Below are positions 21,397 through 30,072 of a stretch of 64,000 nucleotides of DNA, in pieces. A program made the translations under genes and the position numbers. The stretch lies in NCBI GenBank assembly GCA_963782045.1, contig CAWAIR010000018.1, forward strand, positions 124,001-188,000, read 5' to 3'. Every line of letters begins with the position of its first letter. The first letter of the stretch is position 1. The DNA comes from CAVSRC01 sp963782045. GTDB taxonomy: Bacteria > Pseudomonadota > Alphaproteobacteria > Rhizobiales > Kaistiaceae. The notes below the pieces were generated by a model that ran no database searches, was not told the DNA's origin, and worked only from the letters and a program-made list of their open reading frames with translations.

Positions 21397-21908
21397 GCCA
21401 GAACCTTCCGCATGAAGCAGCGTCGATCGACCGGGAGGCCGACGGCCACCTCGCAATGATGCAGCAGATGGAAGCCCGGGGTCCATTGGTTTCGCGGCAC
21501 CTCGCGAAAGCCGACCCTGGCGTAGAACGGGCCGTTCCAGGGAACGTCGCGGAAGGTGGCAAGGGCGACGGCGGCGGCATCCTCGGCGACCGCGAAAGCC
21601 TCTGCCGCTTCGATCAGCCGGCGGCCGAGCCCGCGACGGGCGTGGGCCGGGGCGACGTCGAGCTCGTAGATGTGCAGCGCCCGGTCGAGGAAGCCGGTGA
21701 GCGCGAAGCCGACCGGCGCGTCACGCTCGTCGGCGGCGACGAAGACGGCCCCGTCGCGGGCCGTCGCCGCGATGAACTCGGGATCGCTGACCTCGTCGTG
21801 GCTGAGATCCAGCCAGTCCACTGTCGCCAAGAGCGTCGCCGCGGCGCGTTCGATGTCGGGAAGCAAGGCGTATTCCGACGGCCGCGCCCGGCGGATGGCG
21901 TAGGCCAT
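21393..21908 (-). CDS. GNAT family N-acetyltransferase
   Basis: 171 residues, substrate unknown. The GNAT core reads YAIRRARPSEYALLPDIERAAA, VGFALTGFLDRALHIYELDVAPAHARRGLGRRLIEAAEAFA (acetyl-CoA loop) and VPWNGPFYARVGFREV. The close context between trpC and moaC, with 3-base spacing to trpC and overlap with moaC, makes it part of the transcription unit, but no link to either pathway is evident. Confidence 0.88.
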   Translation of the reverse strand: MAYAIRRARPSEYALLPDIERAAATLLATVDWLDLSHDEVSDPEFIAATARDGAVFVAADERDAPVGFALTGFLDRALHIYELDVAPAHARRGLGRRLIEAAEAFAVAEDAAAVALATFRDVPWNGPFYARVGFREVPRNQWTPGFHLLHHCEVAVGLPVDRRCFMRKVLA

Positions 21909-21911
21909 GGT

Positions 21912-22715
21912 TCAGGCGGCAGCGGTCGTGCCGATGAGGCGGGCGGTGGCGGCGGCGACGTCGGCCTCGCGCATCAGGCTCTCGCCGACAAGGAACGCGC
22001 CGATGCCGGCCGCCTGCAGCCGGGCGATATCGGCGGGGGTGAAGATGCCGCTCTCGGCGACCAGCACGCGGTCCTTGGGCACCTTCGGCGCCAGCACCTC
22101 GCTGACCTCGAGCCTGCTCTCGAAGGTGTGGAGGTCGCGGTTGTTGATGCCGATGAGCCGCGATTTCAGCGCGAGCGCGCGCTCGAGCTCCGCTTCGTTG
22201 TGGACCTCGACGAGCACGTCCATGCCGAGGTCGTGCGCCGTTGCCTCCAGAGCATGGGCGTCGGCGTCGCTGACTGCTGCCATGATGATGAGGATGCAGT
22301 CGGCGCCAAGCGCGCGGGCCTCGTGGACCTGATAGGGCTCGAACATGAAATCCTTGCGGATCGCCGGCAGGTCGACGGCACGGCGTGCCGACACCAGATC
22401 GCTGGCGCCGCCCTGGAAGAAGCGGCTGTCGGTGAGCACCGACAGGCAGGTGGCGCCGCCCGCCTTGTAGGCCTGCGCGAGGCTCGGCGGGTCGAACTCT
22501 TGCCTGATCAACCCTTTGGAAGGACTGGCCTTCTTGATCTCGGCGATGAGCGCCGGACGACCTTGGGCGATGGTCCGTTCGAGTGCCGAAAAGAAGCCGC
22601 GGGCGGGCGGCTGCGCCTTGGCATGGGCCTCCATCTCGGACGGAGGCGTCGCCTGCTTGGCCGCCGCGATCTCGGCGCGCTTGGCTTCTTCGATGGTCTT
22701 GAGAATGTCGGCCAT
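21912..22715 (-). CDS. trpC: Indole-3-glycerol phosphate synthase
   Basis: Closes the indole ring in tryptophan synthesis. 267-residue TIM barrel, clean frame. Active-site motifs: ALIAEIKKASPSKGLI (catalytic Lys), LSVLTDSRFFQGG, IRKDFMFEPYQVHEARALGAD, LIGINNRDLHTFE, VAESGIFTPADI and GAFLVGESLMR. Not fused to TrpF. It follows trpD after a 151-base gap filled by a repeat. Confidence 0.98.
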   Translation of the reverse strand: MADILKTIEEAKRAEIAAAKQATPPSEMEAHAKAQPPARGFFSALERTIAQGRPALIAEIKKASPSKGLIRQEFDPPSLAQAYKAGGATCLSVLTDSRFFQGGASDLVSARRAVDLPAIRKDFMFEPYQVHEARALGADCILIIMAAVSDADAHALEATAHDLGMDVLVEVHNEAELERALALKSRLIGINNRDLHTFESRLEVSEVLAPKVPKDRVLVAESGIFTPADIARLQAAGIGAFLVGESLMREADVAAATARLIGTTAAA

Positions 22716-22760
22716 GAGCTACCCTTGGCATGATCCGCTGATCTGCCGCAAGCACGGAGG

Positions 22761-22850
22761 CCTCATCCTGCGGCGGCCGCCACAGGCGGCCCTCGAAGGA
22801 TCGGCGGCCTCGTGGTTCGAGGCTCGCTGCGCTCGCGCCTCACCATGAGG
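22761..22850. repeat. REP-like element in the trpD-trpC gap
   Basis: Outer arms CCTCAT (22761-22766) and ATGAGG (22845-22850) enclose nested inverted segments such as GGCGGCC / GGCCGCC and CGAGGC / GCCTCG. The CCTCATCCTG...CTCGAAGGAT wording is shared with the elements at 23922-24015 and 39243-39309. It separates genes read in the same direction and could form an RNA structure affecting trpC expression. Confidence 0.6.
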
Positions 22851-22866
22851 CTGCACTTCACACCGC

Positions 22867-23881
22867 TCAGCCGTTGGAGACGCCAATGAGCAACGCCAGC
22901 CGGTCGGACGCCTTGCCGCTGTCGATGCTCTCGGCCGCCATCGCCGCGCCCTCCTTGAGGTCGACGGCGCGGCCGGCGACCACCAGCGCCGCGCCGGCAT
23001 TGAGCAGCACCGTGTCGCGATAGGCGCCTTGCTCGCCGGCAAGCACCGCCTTCAGCGCCGCGGCATTGTGGGCGGCGTCGGCGCCCTTGATCGCCTCGAA
23101 GGGCCAGGTCCTGAGCCCGGCGTCGGCAGGGGTGACTGTGAAGGTGGTGACCGCGCCATCCTTGAGGCGGGCCACCTTGGTCTCGCCGGCCGGCGACATC
23201 TCGTCGAGCCCGCCGGCGCCATGCACCACCCAGGCCGAACTCGGCGCCGAGGCTGGCAAGGACGTTGGCCAGCGGCTCCACCCAGTCGGGCGAGAAGACG
23301 CCGAGCAGATAGCGCTTGACGCTGGCCGGGTTGGACAGCGGGCCGATGAGGTTGAACACCGTGCGGAAGCCGAGTTCGGCGCGGGCCGGACCGACATGGC
23401 GCATGGCCGAATGGTGGGCCGGGGCGAACATGAAGCCGATGCCGGCCTCGCGGATGCAGGTCGCGATCCGCTCCGGCGTCAGCTCGATGTTGACGCCGAG
23501 GGCAGCGAGCGTGTCGGCGGCGCCCGATTTCGATGACAGCGCGCGGTTGCCGTGCTTGGCGACCGGCACGCCGGCACCGGCGACCACGAAGGCGGAGGCG
23601 GTCGAGATGTTGTAGCTGCCCGAGGCGTCGCCGCCGGTGCCGACCACGTCGATGGCCTCGGCCGGCGCCGTGACCGGCGTCATCTTGGCGCGCATGGTGG
23701 CGACCGCCCCGGCGATCTCGTCCACCGTCTCGCCGCGCAGCCTGAGGCCGGTGAGAAAGGCGCCGATCTGAACCGGCGTTGCCGCGCCCGACATGATGAC
23801 GTCGAAGGCTTCCTCGGCCTCCTGCCGCGAAAGCCGCCCGCCGGCGGCAACCTTGCCGATGGTGGCTTTCAGGTCAGCCAT
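22867..23881 (-). CDS. trpD: Anthranilate phosphoribosyltransferase
   Basis: Second step of tryptophan synthesis, transferring phosphoribose to anthranilate. Motifs: VVGTGGDASGSYNISTASAFVVAGAGVPVAKHGNRALSSKSGAADTL (PRPP and anthranilate sites), PLSNPASVKRYLLGVF, and after the slip VVHGAGGLDEMSPAGETKV. One +1 slip at about 23233. About 338 residues, usual size. Upstream neighbour trpG is separated by a second repeat-filled gap. Confidence 0.97.
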
Positions 23882-23921
23882 GGTGTGCCCCGCTCGTTCC
23901 CCAGCCCGTGCGCCCGTCCGG

Positions 23922-24015
23922 CCTCATGGTGAGGTGCCCGGCGCAGCCGGGCCTCGAACCATGGGCCGCCCCGTCCTTCGAGGCTCGTCCGGTGGACGAG
24001 CACCTCAGGATGAGG
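23922..24015. repeat. REP-like element in the trpG-trpD gap
   Basis: Outer arms CCTCAT (23922-23927) and ATGAGG (24010-24015). Inside are GCCCGGC / GCCGGGC, GGTTCGAGG-type and CGTCC.TGGACG pairings giving a multi-stem structure. Same family as the element between trpD and trpC and the one after pyrG. Confidence 0.62.
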
Positions 24016-24052
24016 GGCGGAAAGAAGCGTCATCATCGCGCCCGACCGTCCA

Positions 24053-24664
24053 CTACGCAACGGATCGCGCGACACGGTTCTTGGCGTTCCAGGCGGCGGC
24101 GATGTCGAGAAAGTTTTTGAGGACTAGGTGGCCGTGCTCGGAGGCGATCAACTCCGGGTGGAACTGGACGCCGTGCACCGGATAGTGCTTGTGCATGGCG
24201 CCCATGATGACGCCGTCCTCGGCCGTCGCCGTCACCTCGAGCACGTCCGGCACGCTCTCCGGCGCGATGGTCAGCGAGTGGTAGCGGGTCGCCTGGAAGG
24301 AGTGGTTGATGCCGCGGAAGACGCCGCGGCCGTTGTGGGTGATGGTGCTGACCTTGCCGTGCATCAGGCTCGGCGCGCGCACGATGGCGCCGCCATAGAC
24401 CTGGCCGATCGATTGGTGGCCGAGGCAGACGCCGAAGATCGGGATCTCCGGGCCGGCGCGCGCGATCAGGTCGAGGCAGATGCCGGCGTCGCTTGGCGTG
24501 CAGGGGCCGGGCGACAGCACGATCGCCTCGGGGTCCATCGCCATCACCTCGTCGACGGCGATCTTGTCGTTGCGGCGCACGGCGAGCTTCGCCCCCAGCT
24601 CGCCGATGTAGTGGACGAGGTTGTAGGTGAAGCTGTCGTAGTTATCGATGACGAGAACGGTCAT
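24053..24664 (-). CDS. trpG: Anthranilate synthase component II (glutamine amidotransferase)
   Basis: Supplies ammonia from glutamine to TrpE. 203 residues, clean frame. Class I amidotransferase triad Cys80 (FGVCLGHQSIGQ), His169 and Glu171 (HGVQFHPELIASEHG); oxyanion-region motif LSPGPCTPSDAG. Separate from trpE, unlike the TrpEG fusion of Rhizobiaceae. Its expected partner trpE is 5.4 kb upstream because two autotransporter genes lie between. Confidence 0.98.
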   Translation of the reverse strand: MTVLVIDNYDSFTYNLVHYIGELGAKLAVRRNDKIAVDEVMAMDPEAIVLSPGPCTPSDAGICLDLIARAGPEIPIFGVCLGHQSIGQVYGGAIVRAPSLMHGKVSTITHNGRGVFRGINHSFQATRYHSLTIAPESVPDVLEVTATAEDGVIMGAMHKHYPVHGVQFHPELIASEHGHLVLKNFLDIAAAWNAKNRVARSVA

Positions 24665-24796
24665 GGCTGTGCTGTCTCATTTTGCGGGGTGAGATGCAAG
24701 ATTGGATGCAAGCCCCGCGCCTTGACAGGGGACGCGCCGTTCGTGGAATGTTCCGGGCAATCGGCGGTCGGCAGGTGAGGCACCATGCCGTCCCGG

Positions 24797-24809
24797 CGGC
24801 AAATTGCCG
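24797..24809. repeat. Small palindrome between autotransporter gene and trpG
   Basis: CGGCAAATTGCCG is a perfect 13-base palindrome in the 286-base gap (24665-24950) upstream of trpG and downstream of the first autotransporter. It may be part of a terminator or an operator for trpG; nothing else in the gap is recognised. Confidence 0.35.
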
Positions 24810-24950
24810 GGCACACGTCACGAGCGTATTTCCCTGGCCGTCGGTATCATCGACCCGGGCGGCGCGGCTGATGAACCGCACCGCTGGCAGCGTGATGATC
24901 GGCAGCGGCGTGCTGATCGCTGCGCGGGCCTGAGGGCCCCCTCCGCCTGG

Positions 24951-27239
24951 TCAGAACGTCACTTTCAACTCGCCGCCCGCCTGAAGATGACTGCCGGTGC
25001 CCTTGTCGCCGCTTTCGCCGATCACGAAGGCGGTGAGCGAGGCCCTCTTGTTGAGGGAGAGACCGACATCGGCGCCGTAGTCCACCCAGCTGATGTCGCC
25101 GCCGGTCGCCGAATAGGGTGAGCCGGCGACCGTCCCGGAGACCCGCGCTTGCCCGATGCTGTGGCCGACCCCGGCATTGAGCCCGAGCTTCACGTGGTCG
25201 TTGACCGTCCAGTTGAGCTTCGCATCCGCGTGGACAAGCGTCGCCGTGCGGGTGGCGCCGGAAACGGTTGCCGGGAACGGATTGGCCGACGACGACGCCT
25301 CGCTGTAGCCGTCATAGGAAAAAACGCCTTCGCCGACATCGGCTGACAGCGCCAGTTGCATCTTCTTCGTCGGGGTGAGCACCAACCCGCCCTTGATATA
25401 GCCCTCGGCGAGCGTCGAGTGGGTGAAGCCGGTGCCGGTCGCCGTGCCGGAGCCGTTGGCATAGACGCGCTCGAACATGTCGTTCTGGGCCGGCGAGACG
25501 AAGCCGCCGATCTCGGCGAAGGGGCGCGCCGCGCCCATGACCTCGGGCAGCCAGCGCAGCCCGGCAGCGACGGTCACCGGCAATTCGACGGTGGCATGGT
25601 CGTAGTCGCGATTGCCGTAGCCGATGCCGCCGAACAGCGTGAAGTGGTCGTTGATCTCGCCGCTGCCGTGGATGGCGACGGTGGTGCTGCCGGCCGCCGC
25701 GGTGAGGCCGATATGGTTGCCGCCGCCGAGCACCGGATCGAAGGCACCGGCGAGCAGCGAATTGAACGTCTTCTCCTGGCTGAACAGCGCCTGCTGGGCG
25801 TCGCCCAGTTCGCCCATGGAAACGCCGACGCTCGAAGTCGTCGTGAAGGCGCTCGTGATGGCATCGATCACCCCCTCTTTCTTGGCAACGGCGTAGTTGG
25901 TGCTGTCGATATAGGTGACGAGATAGCCGGTCGGATTGGTGTCACCAGGCATCAGCGCCTTGCCGACGATGGCGACGCCGTCGGCCGAGAGCCCGTCGGC
26001 CGTCAACAGGCTGATGCCCTTCATGTTGAGCCCGGCGTTCGAGAGCAGCGTCTTCAGGTTGGCCATGCCTGTCGCCTGAGTCCAGCGGAAGGCGTGCTCG
26101 TTGCCGGTGACGTGATCGGTATAGAAGATGTCGTAGTCGGGCGTGGAGGTACCGACGATGACGCTGCCGTCGTCGCTGACCGCATTGGCGTGCGAATAGA
26201 TATCGCCCGGCAGCACGCCGAGATCGGCCATGCCGCCGGCGTGTGTCCAGCGGAAGGCGTGTTCCGGCCCGACTCCGACAACCGAGGACCACCCGACCAC
26301 GACCGAACCGTCATAAGAGGCATCCTTGGCGAACGAGCTGTCGTAGTCGCCGCCAGCATTGGACAGCGTGCCGAGGTCCTGAAACAGGCCCCCTTGCGTC
26401 CAGCGGAAGGCGTGCACCGCGGAGGTGCTGTCGACAGAGCTGTCGCCCACCAACACCTTGCCGTCGCCGCTGATGCCGAGCGCCTCGCTGCTGCCGCTGC
26501 CGCCGATAACGCCCAGATCAGTCATGACGGACGCCTCAGTCCAGCGGAAGGCGTGAGAGACCGTAGTGCTGGTTCCGTCGCTCATGCGGCCGGCAACGAC
26601 CTTGCCATCGGCGCTGACTGCATAGGCGGCCGAAGAGGTGGTGTCCTTGTCGCGGCCGTCGATATCGACGGTCCCGCCCGCCGCGGTCCAGCGGAAGGCA
26701 TGATCCTTGCTAAAATGCGTCGCGTCGGGGCCGCCATAATTGGCGAAGCCAACGACGACGGTGCCGTCGGCGCCCAGATCGGTGCCGTAAACCTCGGCGC
26801 TGGGATAAGAGCCAGAGAACGGTGGCAGCGTGGTTTGAGGATCATCAAATGATTGCTGGACCAGTGCGCCTACCGGTATCCGGCTTACGATTGTCTCAAC
26901 AGAATATGTAAATTTCCCTTGTGTATTCTCGCGAATAAGTATCGCGTCAGTAGGCGTGCCGGTAAGAACGAGATACGCTGAAAACGCTAGCGCTTGGGGA
27001 TAGTTATTGAAGCCGGCAACTACTTGGTATTTCGCGTTGTCGTATAACACCGTGAACTGCTCGTCTTGCCCTGCCCGCGCCGGCGGTGCGATCAACCCAG
27101 GGCTCGCCAGCGCCACCGACGCCATCAGGGCGGCGCGCAAGGCCGCCGTTGTTCGTCGCCGGCTTTTCGCAGCGGCACCGAGCTCACTGCCTGAAGCGCG
27201 CTTCGCAAGCGCCAACGCGTGCGTCCGGATATCGGTCAT
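24951..27239 (-). CDS. HAF-repeat autotransporter, copy 1
   Basis: 762-residue surface protein. A long N-terminus with a late hydrophobic core (ALRAALMASVALASPG, cleavage near ARA-G57) precedes a passenger with five HAF repeats, each with HAFRWT, DLG and a (V/I)S.DG..VVG segment (about residues 115-430). The last ~270 residues form an autotransporter-type barrel with alternating strands, ending LKVTF with terminal Phe. HAF repeats are predicted beta-propeller-like and secreted; the ligand is unknown. The clean frame across 2.3 kb contrasts with neighbouring housekeeping genes. The first ~140 codons are visibly more A/T-rich than the barrel. Paralogous to the next gene. Confidence 0.88.
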   Translation of the reverse strand: MTDIRTHALALAKRASGSELGAAAKSRRRTTAALRAALMASVALASPGLIAPPARAGQDEQFTVLYDNAKYQVVAGFNNYPQALAFSAYLVLTGTPTDAILIRENTQGKFTYSVETIVSRIPVGALVQQSFDDPQTTLPPFSGSYPSAEVYGTDLGADGTVVVGFANYGGPDATHFSKDHAFRWTAAGGTVDIDGRDKDTTSSAAYAVSADGKVVAGRMSDGTSTTVSHAFRWTEASVMTDLGVIGGSGSSEALGISGDGKVLVGDSSVDSTSAVHAFRWTQGGLFQDLGTLSNAGGDYDSSFAKDASYDGSVVVGWSSVVGVGPEHAFRWTHAGGMADLGVLPGDIYSHANAVSDDGSVIVGTSTPDYDIFYTDHVTGNEHAFRWTQATGMANLKTLLSNAGLNMKGISLLTADGLSADGVAIVGKALMPGDTNPTGYLVTYIDSTNYAVAKKEGVIDAITSAFTTTSSVGVSMGELGDAQQALFSQEKTFNSLLAGAFDPVLGGGNHIGLTAAAGSTTVAIHGSGEINDHFTLFGGIGYGNRDYDHATVELPVTVAAGLRWLPEVMGAARPFAEIGGFVSPAQNDMFERVYANGSGTATGTGFTHSTLAEGYIKGGLVLTPTKKMQLALSADVGEGVFSYDGYSEASSSANPFPATVSGATRTATLVHADAKLNWTVNDHVKLGLNAGVGHSIGQARVSGTVAGSPYSATGGDISWVDYGADVGLSLNKRASLTAFVIGESGDKGTGSHLQAGGELKVTF

Positions 27240-27637
27240 CGTCGCTCACCGCCCGCAGCGCCGCCGAGGTGCGCGATCGTCGCTGTCCCTAACTCGCCGT
27301 GCGCCGAAACCAGCCCCGCCGTGGCGTGACCGCCCCGTGCGTAGCCTGACTGGCGGGCCTTGGGCCAACGCTTCCAGAATCCAGCCACGGCGGTCCCCCA
27401 CTGCTGCGGGTGCCCTCAGCGGCACCCAACCGGCCTGAGGTCGACCTACTCACCGCCCGCATGGGCAGAACTGCTGATTGCCAGAATTACGCTCTGCCCG
27501 ACCGACCCCTGCGCCCCACCCTCAATTAATGCACGTGCGGCGGCAGGGTGCAATCTGTGGGCGGCCCTGGGAAATCGCGTTTTCAACCGCTAATTACGAC
27601 CCGCGAAACGGCACGCGGTATCCGGCGCCGACCCAAC
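27240..27637. other. Intergenic region between the two autotransporter genes
   Basis: 398 bases without a supported gene. It holds a perfect hairpin GGGTGCC / GGCACCC (27409-27415 and 27422-27428), possibly terminating the upstream copy, and the 11-base motif shared with the other autotransporter promoter region (27523-27533). Otherwise nothing recognised. Confidence 0.55.
27523..27533 (-). promoter_or_regulatory. Shared motif upstream of autotransporter copy 1
   Basis: TGCATTAATTG on the minus strand, about 284 bases before the copy 1 start. The identical 11-mer occurs about 217 bases before copy 2 (29993-30003), while surrounding bases differ. It could be an AT-rich regulator site or a promoter part. 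Confidence 0.35.
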
Positions 27638-29776
27638 CTAGAGAAGGGCGCGGAAGCCGGTGCCGATCTCGAAATGGCTGCCGAGGCCTTCGGCGCTGCT
27701 GCCGAACGCGAAGACGTCGATGGTGTCGCGGGCGTTGAGCTTGTAGCCGAGGCGGGCGCCGTATTCCTCGAAGGTGTACTCGGCCGGCGTGACCGAAGCC
27801 GCGCCGAGCCCGGTGACCGAAGCGGTGAGCGGGCCGCTGGAGCCGAAGGTGCGGCCGATGGCACCGGAGAGGGTCATGTCCCATTTGGGCGTCAGCGCTT
27901 CGGTCCACTGGGTCTGGACCTTGACGAAGCTCGCCCCGGCCGAGCGGTCGGAGAAGGTGGCGGGGAAGGGGTTGGAGGCGCTGCCCGCCTCAGCGTAACC
28001 GGCAACGTTCAGCCACGAGTGGCCGACGGCGGCGGAGAGCGCGATCTCACGGGTCGGCTTCGGCGTCCACACCACCCCGGCGCGGGCATAGACGCCGCCC
28101 ATGAAGCCGTTGGTGGAGCCGGTGCCGGTCGCGGTGCCGGCGCCGTTGGCATAGGTGCGCGACAAGGTCAGGTCCATGGCCGGCGCCACCCAGCCGCCGC
28201 CCTCGATGAAGGCGGCGAGGTCGTGGCCGCGCGGCGTGGTGTAGCGGAGGCCCGCCGCGGCCAGCCCGGCGCTGGTGACGTCGACGCCGGAATAGGACTG
28301 GGAGGTGAAGGCGATGCCGCCGACCAGCGTCGTGTTGCCGTTGAGGTTCCAGCGTCCGGAGGAGCCGAGGGTGAAGGAACCGGCGGCGCCGAAGCCGCCA
28401 AGCTCGCTGCCGCCGCCGACCGGCTGGTTGAAGCCGAGCAGGCCGTCGGCGGTGCCGCCGACATTGTTGGCGACCGAGCTCTGCTGGGTGGCCACGCTGG
28501 CGAGCGACGCGCCGACGCTGGAGGGAGTGGTGATGCCTATGGAGTCGTCTGGGCAGGGGCCGTCGCAATAGCGGACCAGATACGCGCTCGTGGAGCCTGA
28601 AGGCGTGCCCGGGAAGATTCCTGCTCCAACAATCACCTGCCCGTCCTTGGAAATACCATTCGCGCTCGAAAGCCTGATATTCGTCATGTCGACGCCAGCA
28701 TCAATCAGGAGCTGGCGCAGGTCCTTGATGCCTGTTGCCTGTGTCCAGCGGAATGCGTGCGATGTGGCCGCGTCGTAGCTGACGCCGAGAATATCGCCGG
28801 TTGGCCCGCTGACGCCCGTCGAGTCCGAGACGCCAACAACGATGGTGCCGTCGCCGCTTACATCATTCGCAATTGAAGCGGTGTCGCCGGGCAGGACCCC
28901 CAAGTCGGTCGGCGTGTTGGTGGGCGCGGTCCACATTGTGGCGTGGGTGCGGTTGGTATGGGTACTCGCGATCACCACGTCCATGTCGGCGCCACCGACA
29001 ACGACGGAGCCATCGAGGTTGACTGCCGTCGCCACCGAATTCCCACCAAACCCGCCCAGGTCCGTCATGACGCCGGTGTTGGTGCTCGGGGTCTGATCCC
29101 AGCGGAAGGCATGTGATCCACCGCCCGTCACGTCAGTTCCACCGACGACGACTGAACCGTCGGAGTTAACTGCGGTGGCAAAGGAATTGCTGGCTGCACC
29201 GGCCAGCGAGCCGAGGTCGGTCATGGTGTTGTCCGATCCGATGCGGAAGGCATGCTCAACATCCGTTGGACCGAGCTTGCTTCCACCGACGATCGTGCTG
29301 CCATCATTGCTGATGCCGAACGCTGCGGAGAAGGTGTCGGCGTCGTCGGCCGGCGATGCGAGGGTGCCGAGGTCGGTGGTCACGCCGTCGGAGGCTTGCC
29401 ACCTGAATGCATGGTACGCGCCCAAAGTGCCGGTCTCGCTCGCGCCAACGACATAGAAATCACTCGCGTTTGCCGAGAGATCGTAGGCGAAGAGGCTGTT
29501 TTGGGCGGTGTCGCCGAGGGCTGGGATGGTCGCAAAGACTGGGTCAGGACCGAATAGCGGCGTGAAAGTGACAGCGTATTCGGTCCGCGATATCTGTGGG
29601 ATGTAGACCTTGTTGATGGTGTAATAACCGGAATCAATTGACAAGAACGGGTAGTCTGCAGCGTGGACCCTTATTGCGCGTTGGGCCTGGGTGTAGCTGA
29701 CGGCGACGGCGATGCTTGTAGCGGCATTGCTTGATGTCGCCAAAGACAACTGAGCGAATACCGATATCCCTGCCAT
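27638..29776 (-). CDS. HAF-repeat autotransporter, copy 2
   Basis: About 712 residues from the ATG at 29776 (MAGISVFAQLSLATSSNAATS, a signal-like stretch weak in basic residues; the true start could lie upstream behind a frame slip). Passenger contains HAFRW, HAFRI and HAFRWD repeats, each followed by DLG and a DGS.VVGG segment; a C-terminal barrel of about 280 residues ends TGFRALL. Shared with copy 1: YANG.GTATGTG, S.NPFPAT and GSH near the C-terminus, in the same order. Passengers are much less alike than barrels. Outer-membrane or surface location is inferred; function unknown. Confidence 0.85.
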   Translation of the reverse strand: MAGISVFAQLSLATSSNAATSIAVAVSYTQAQRAIRVHAADYPFLSIDSGYYTINKVYIPQISRTEYAVTFTPLFGPDPVFATIPALGDTAQNSLFAYDLSANASDFYVVGASETGTLGAYHAFRWQASDGVTTDLGTLASPADDADTFSAAFGISNDGSTIVGGSKLGPTDVEHAFRIGSDNTMTDLGSLAGAASNSFATAVNSDGSVVVGGTDVTGGGSHAFRWDQTPSTNTGVMTDLGGFGGNSVATAVNLDGSVVVGGADMDVVIASTHTNRTHATMWTAPTNTPTDLGVLPGDTASIANDVSGDGTIVVGVSDSTGVSGPTGDILGVSYDAATSHAFRWTQATGIKDLRQLLIDAGVDMTNIRLSSANGISKDGQVIVGAGIFPGTPSGSTSAYLVRYCDGPCPDDSIGITTPSSVGASLASVATQQSSVANNVGGTADGLLGFNQPVGGGSELGGFGAAGSFTLGSSGRWNLNGNTTLVGGIAFTSQSYSGVDVTSAGLAAAGLRYTTPRGHDLAAFIEGGGWVAPAMDLTLSRTYANGAGTATGTGSTNGFMGGVYARAGVVWTPKPTREIALSAAVGHSWLNVAGYAEAGSASNPFPATFSDRSAGASFVKVQTQWTEALTPKWDMTLSGAIGRTFGSSGPLTASVTGLGAASVTPAEYTFEEYGARLGYKLNARDTIDVFAFGSSAEGLGSHFEIGTGFRALL

Positions 29777-29992
29777 TGATGCACGCCGCCACCGGGGACC
29801 ATGCCGGCCATTGCGACGGTCGTCGCCGCTCAAGTCTGGCTGGCGGGTCCCGGGCCTGCGCGAATTACCGTTCGTTCGCCGTGCACCGGCCGCTTTCTGA
29901 CCAAGCACCCCTTGCCCCCCGTTTGCACACGATGGTCGATCCCCAGCGTCTGCACCGGCCGCCACAAGCCCCATTGGCGGTCGCACCATGCG

Positions 29993-30003
29993 CAATTAAT
30001 GCA
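29993..30003 (-). promoter_or_regulatory. Shared motif upstream of autotransporter copy 2
   Basis: TGCATTAATTG on the minus strand, identical to the motif at 27523-27533. It lies in the 296-base gap between trpE and copy 2, where the promoter of copy 2 must be unless it is read through from trpE. Confidence 0.35.
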
Positions 30004-30072
30004 TAGGGTCGTACAACCTCAAAGCGTGAAATTTGGCCATTGCGTCACCACAGGCCGGCGGTCTCGCGGGCC

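Noticed and set aside
25356..26852. Long open frame on the plus strand opposite the first autotransporter gene (498 codons)
   Set aside because: Antisense shadow of a GC-rich gene: composition dominated by Ala, Arg, Gly and Val, no domain, and the minus strand encodes clear HAF repeats.
27594..27640. C-terminal extension of autotransporter copy 2 in another frame (ending VGAGYRVPF)
   Set aside because: The annotated end aligns with the terminal strand of copy 1 (GSH...G), so an extra strand is not needed.
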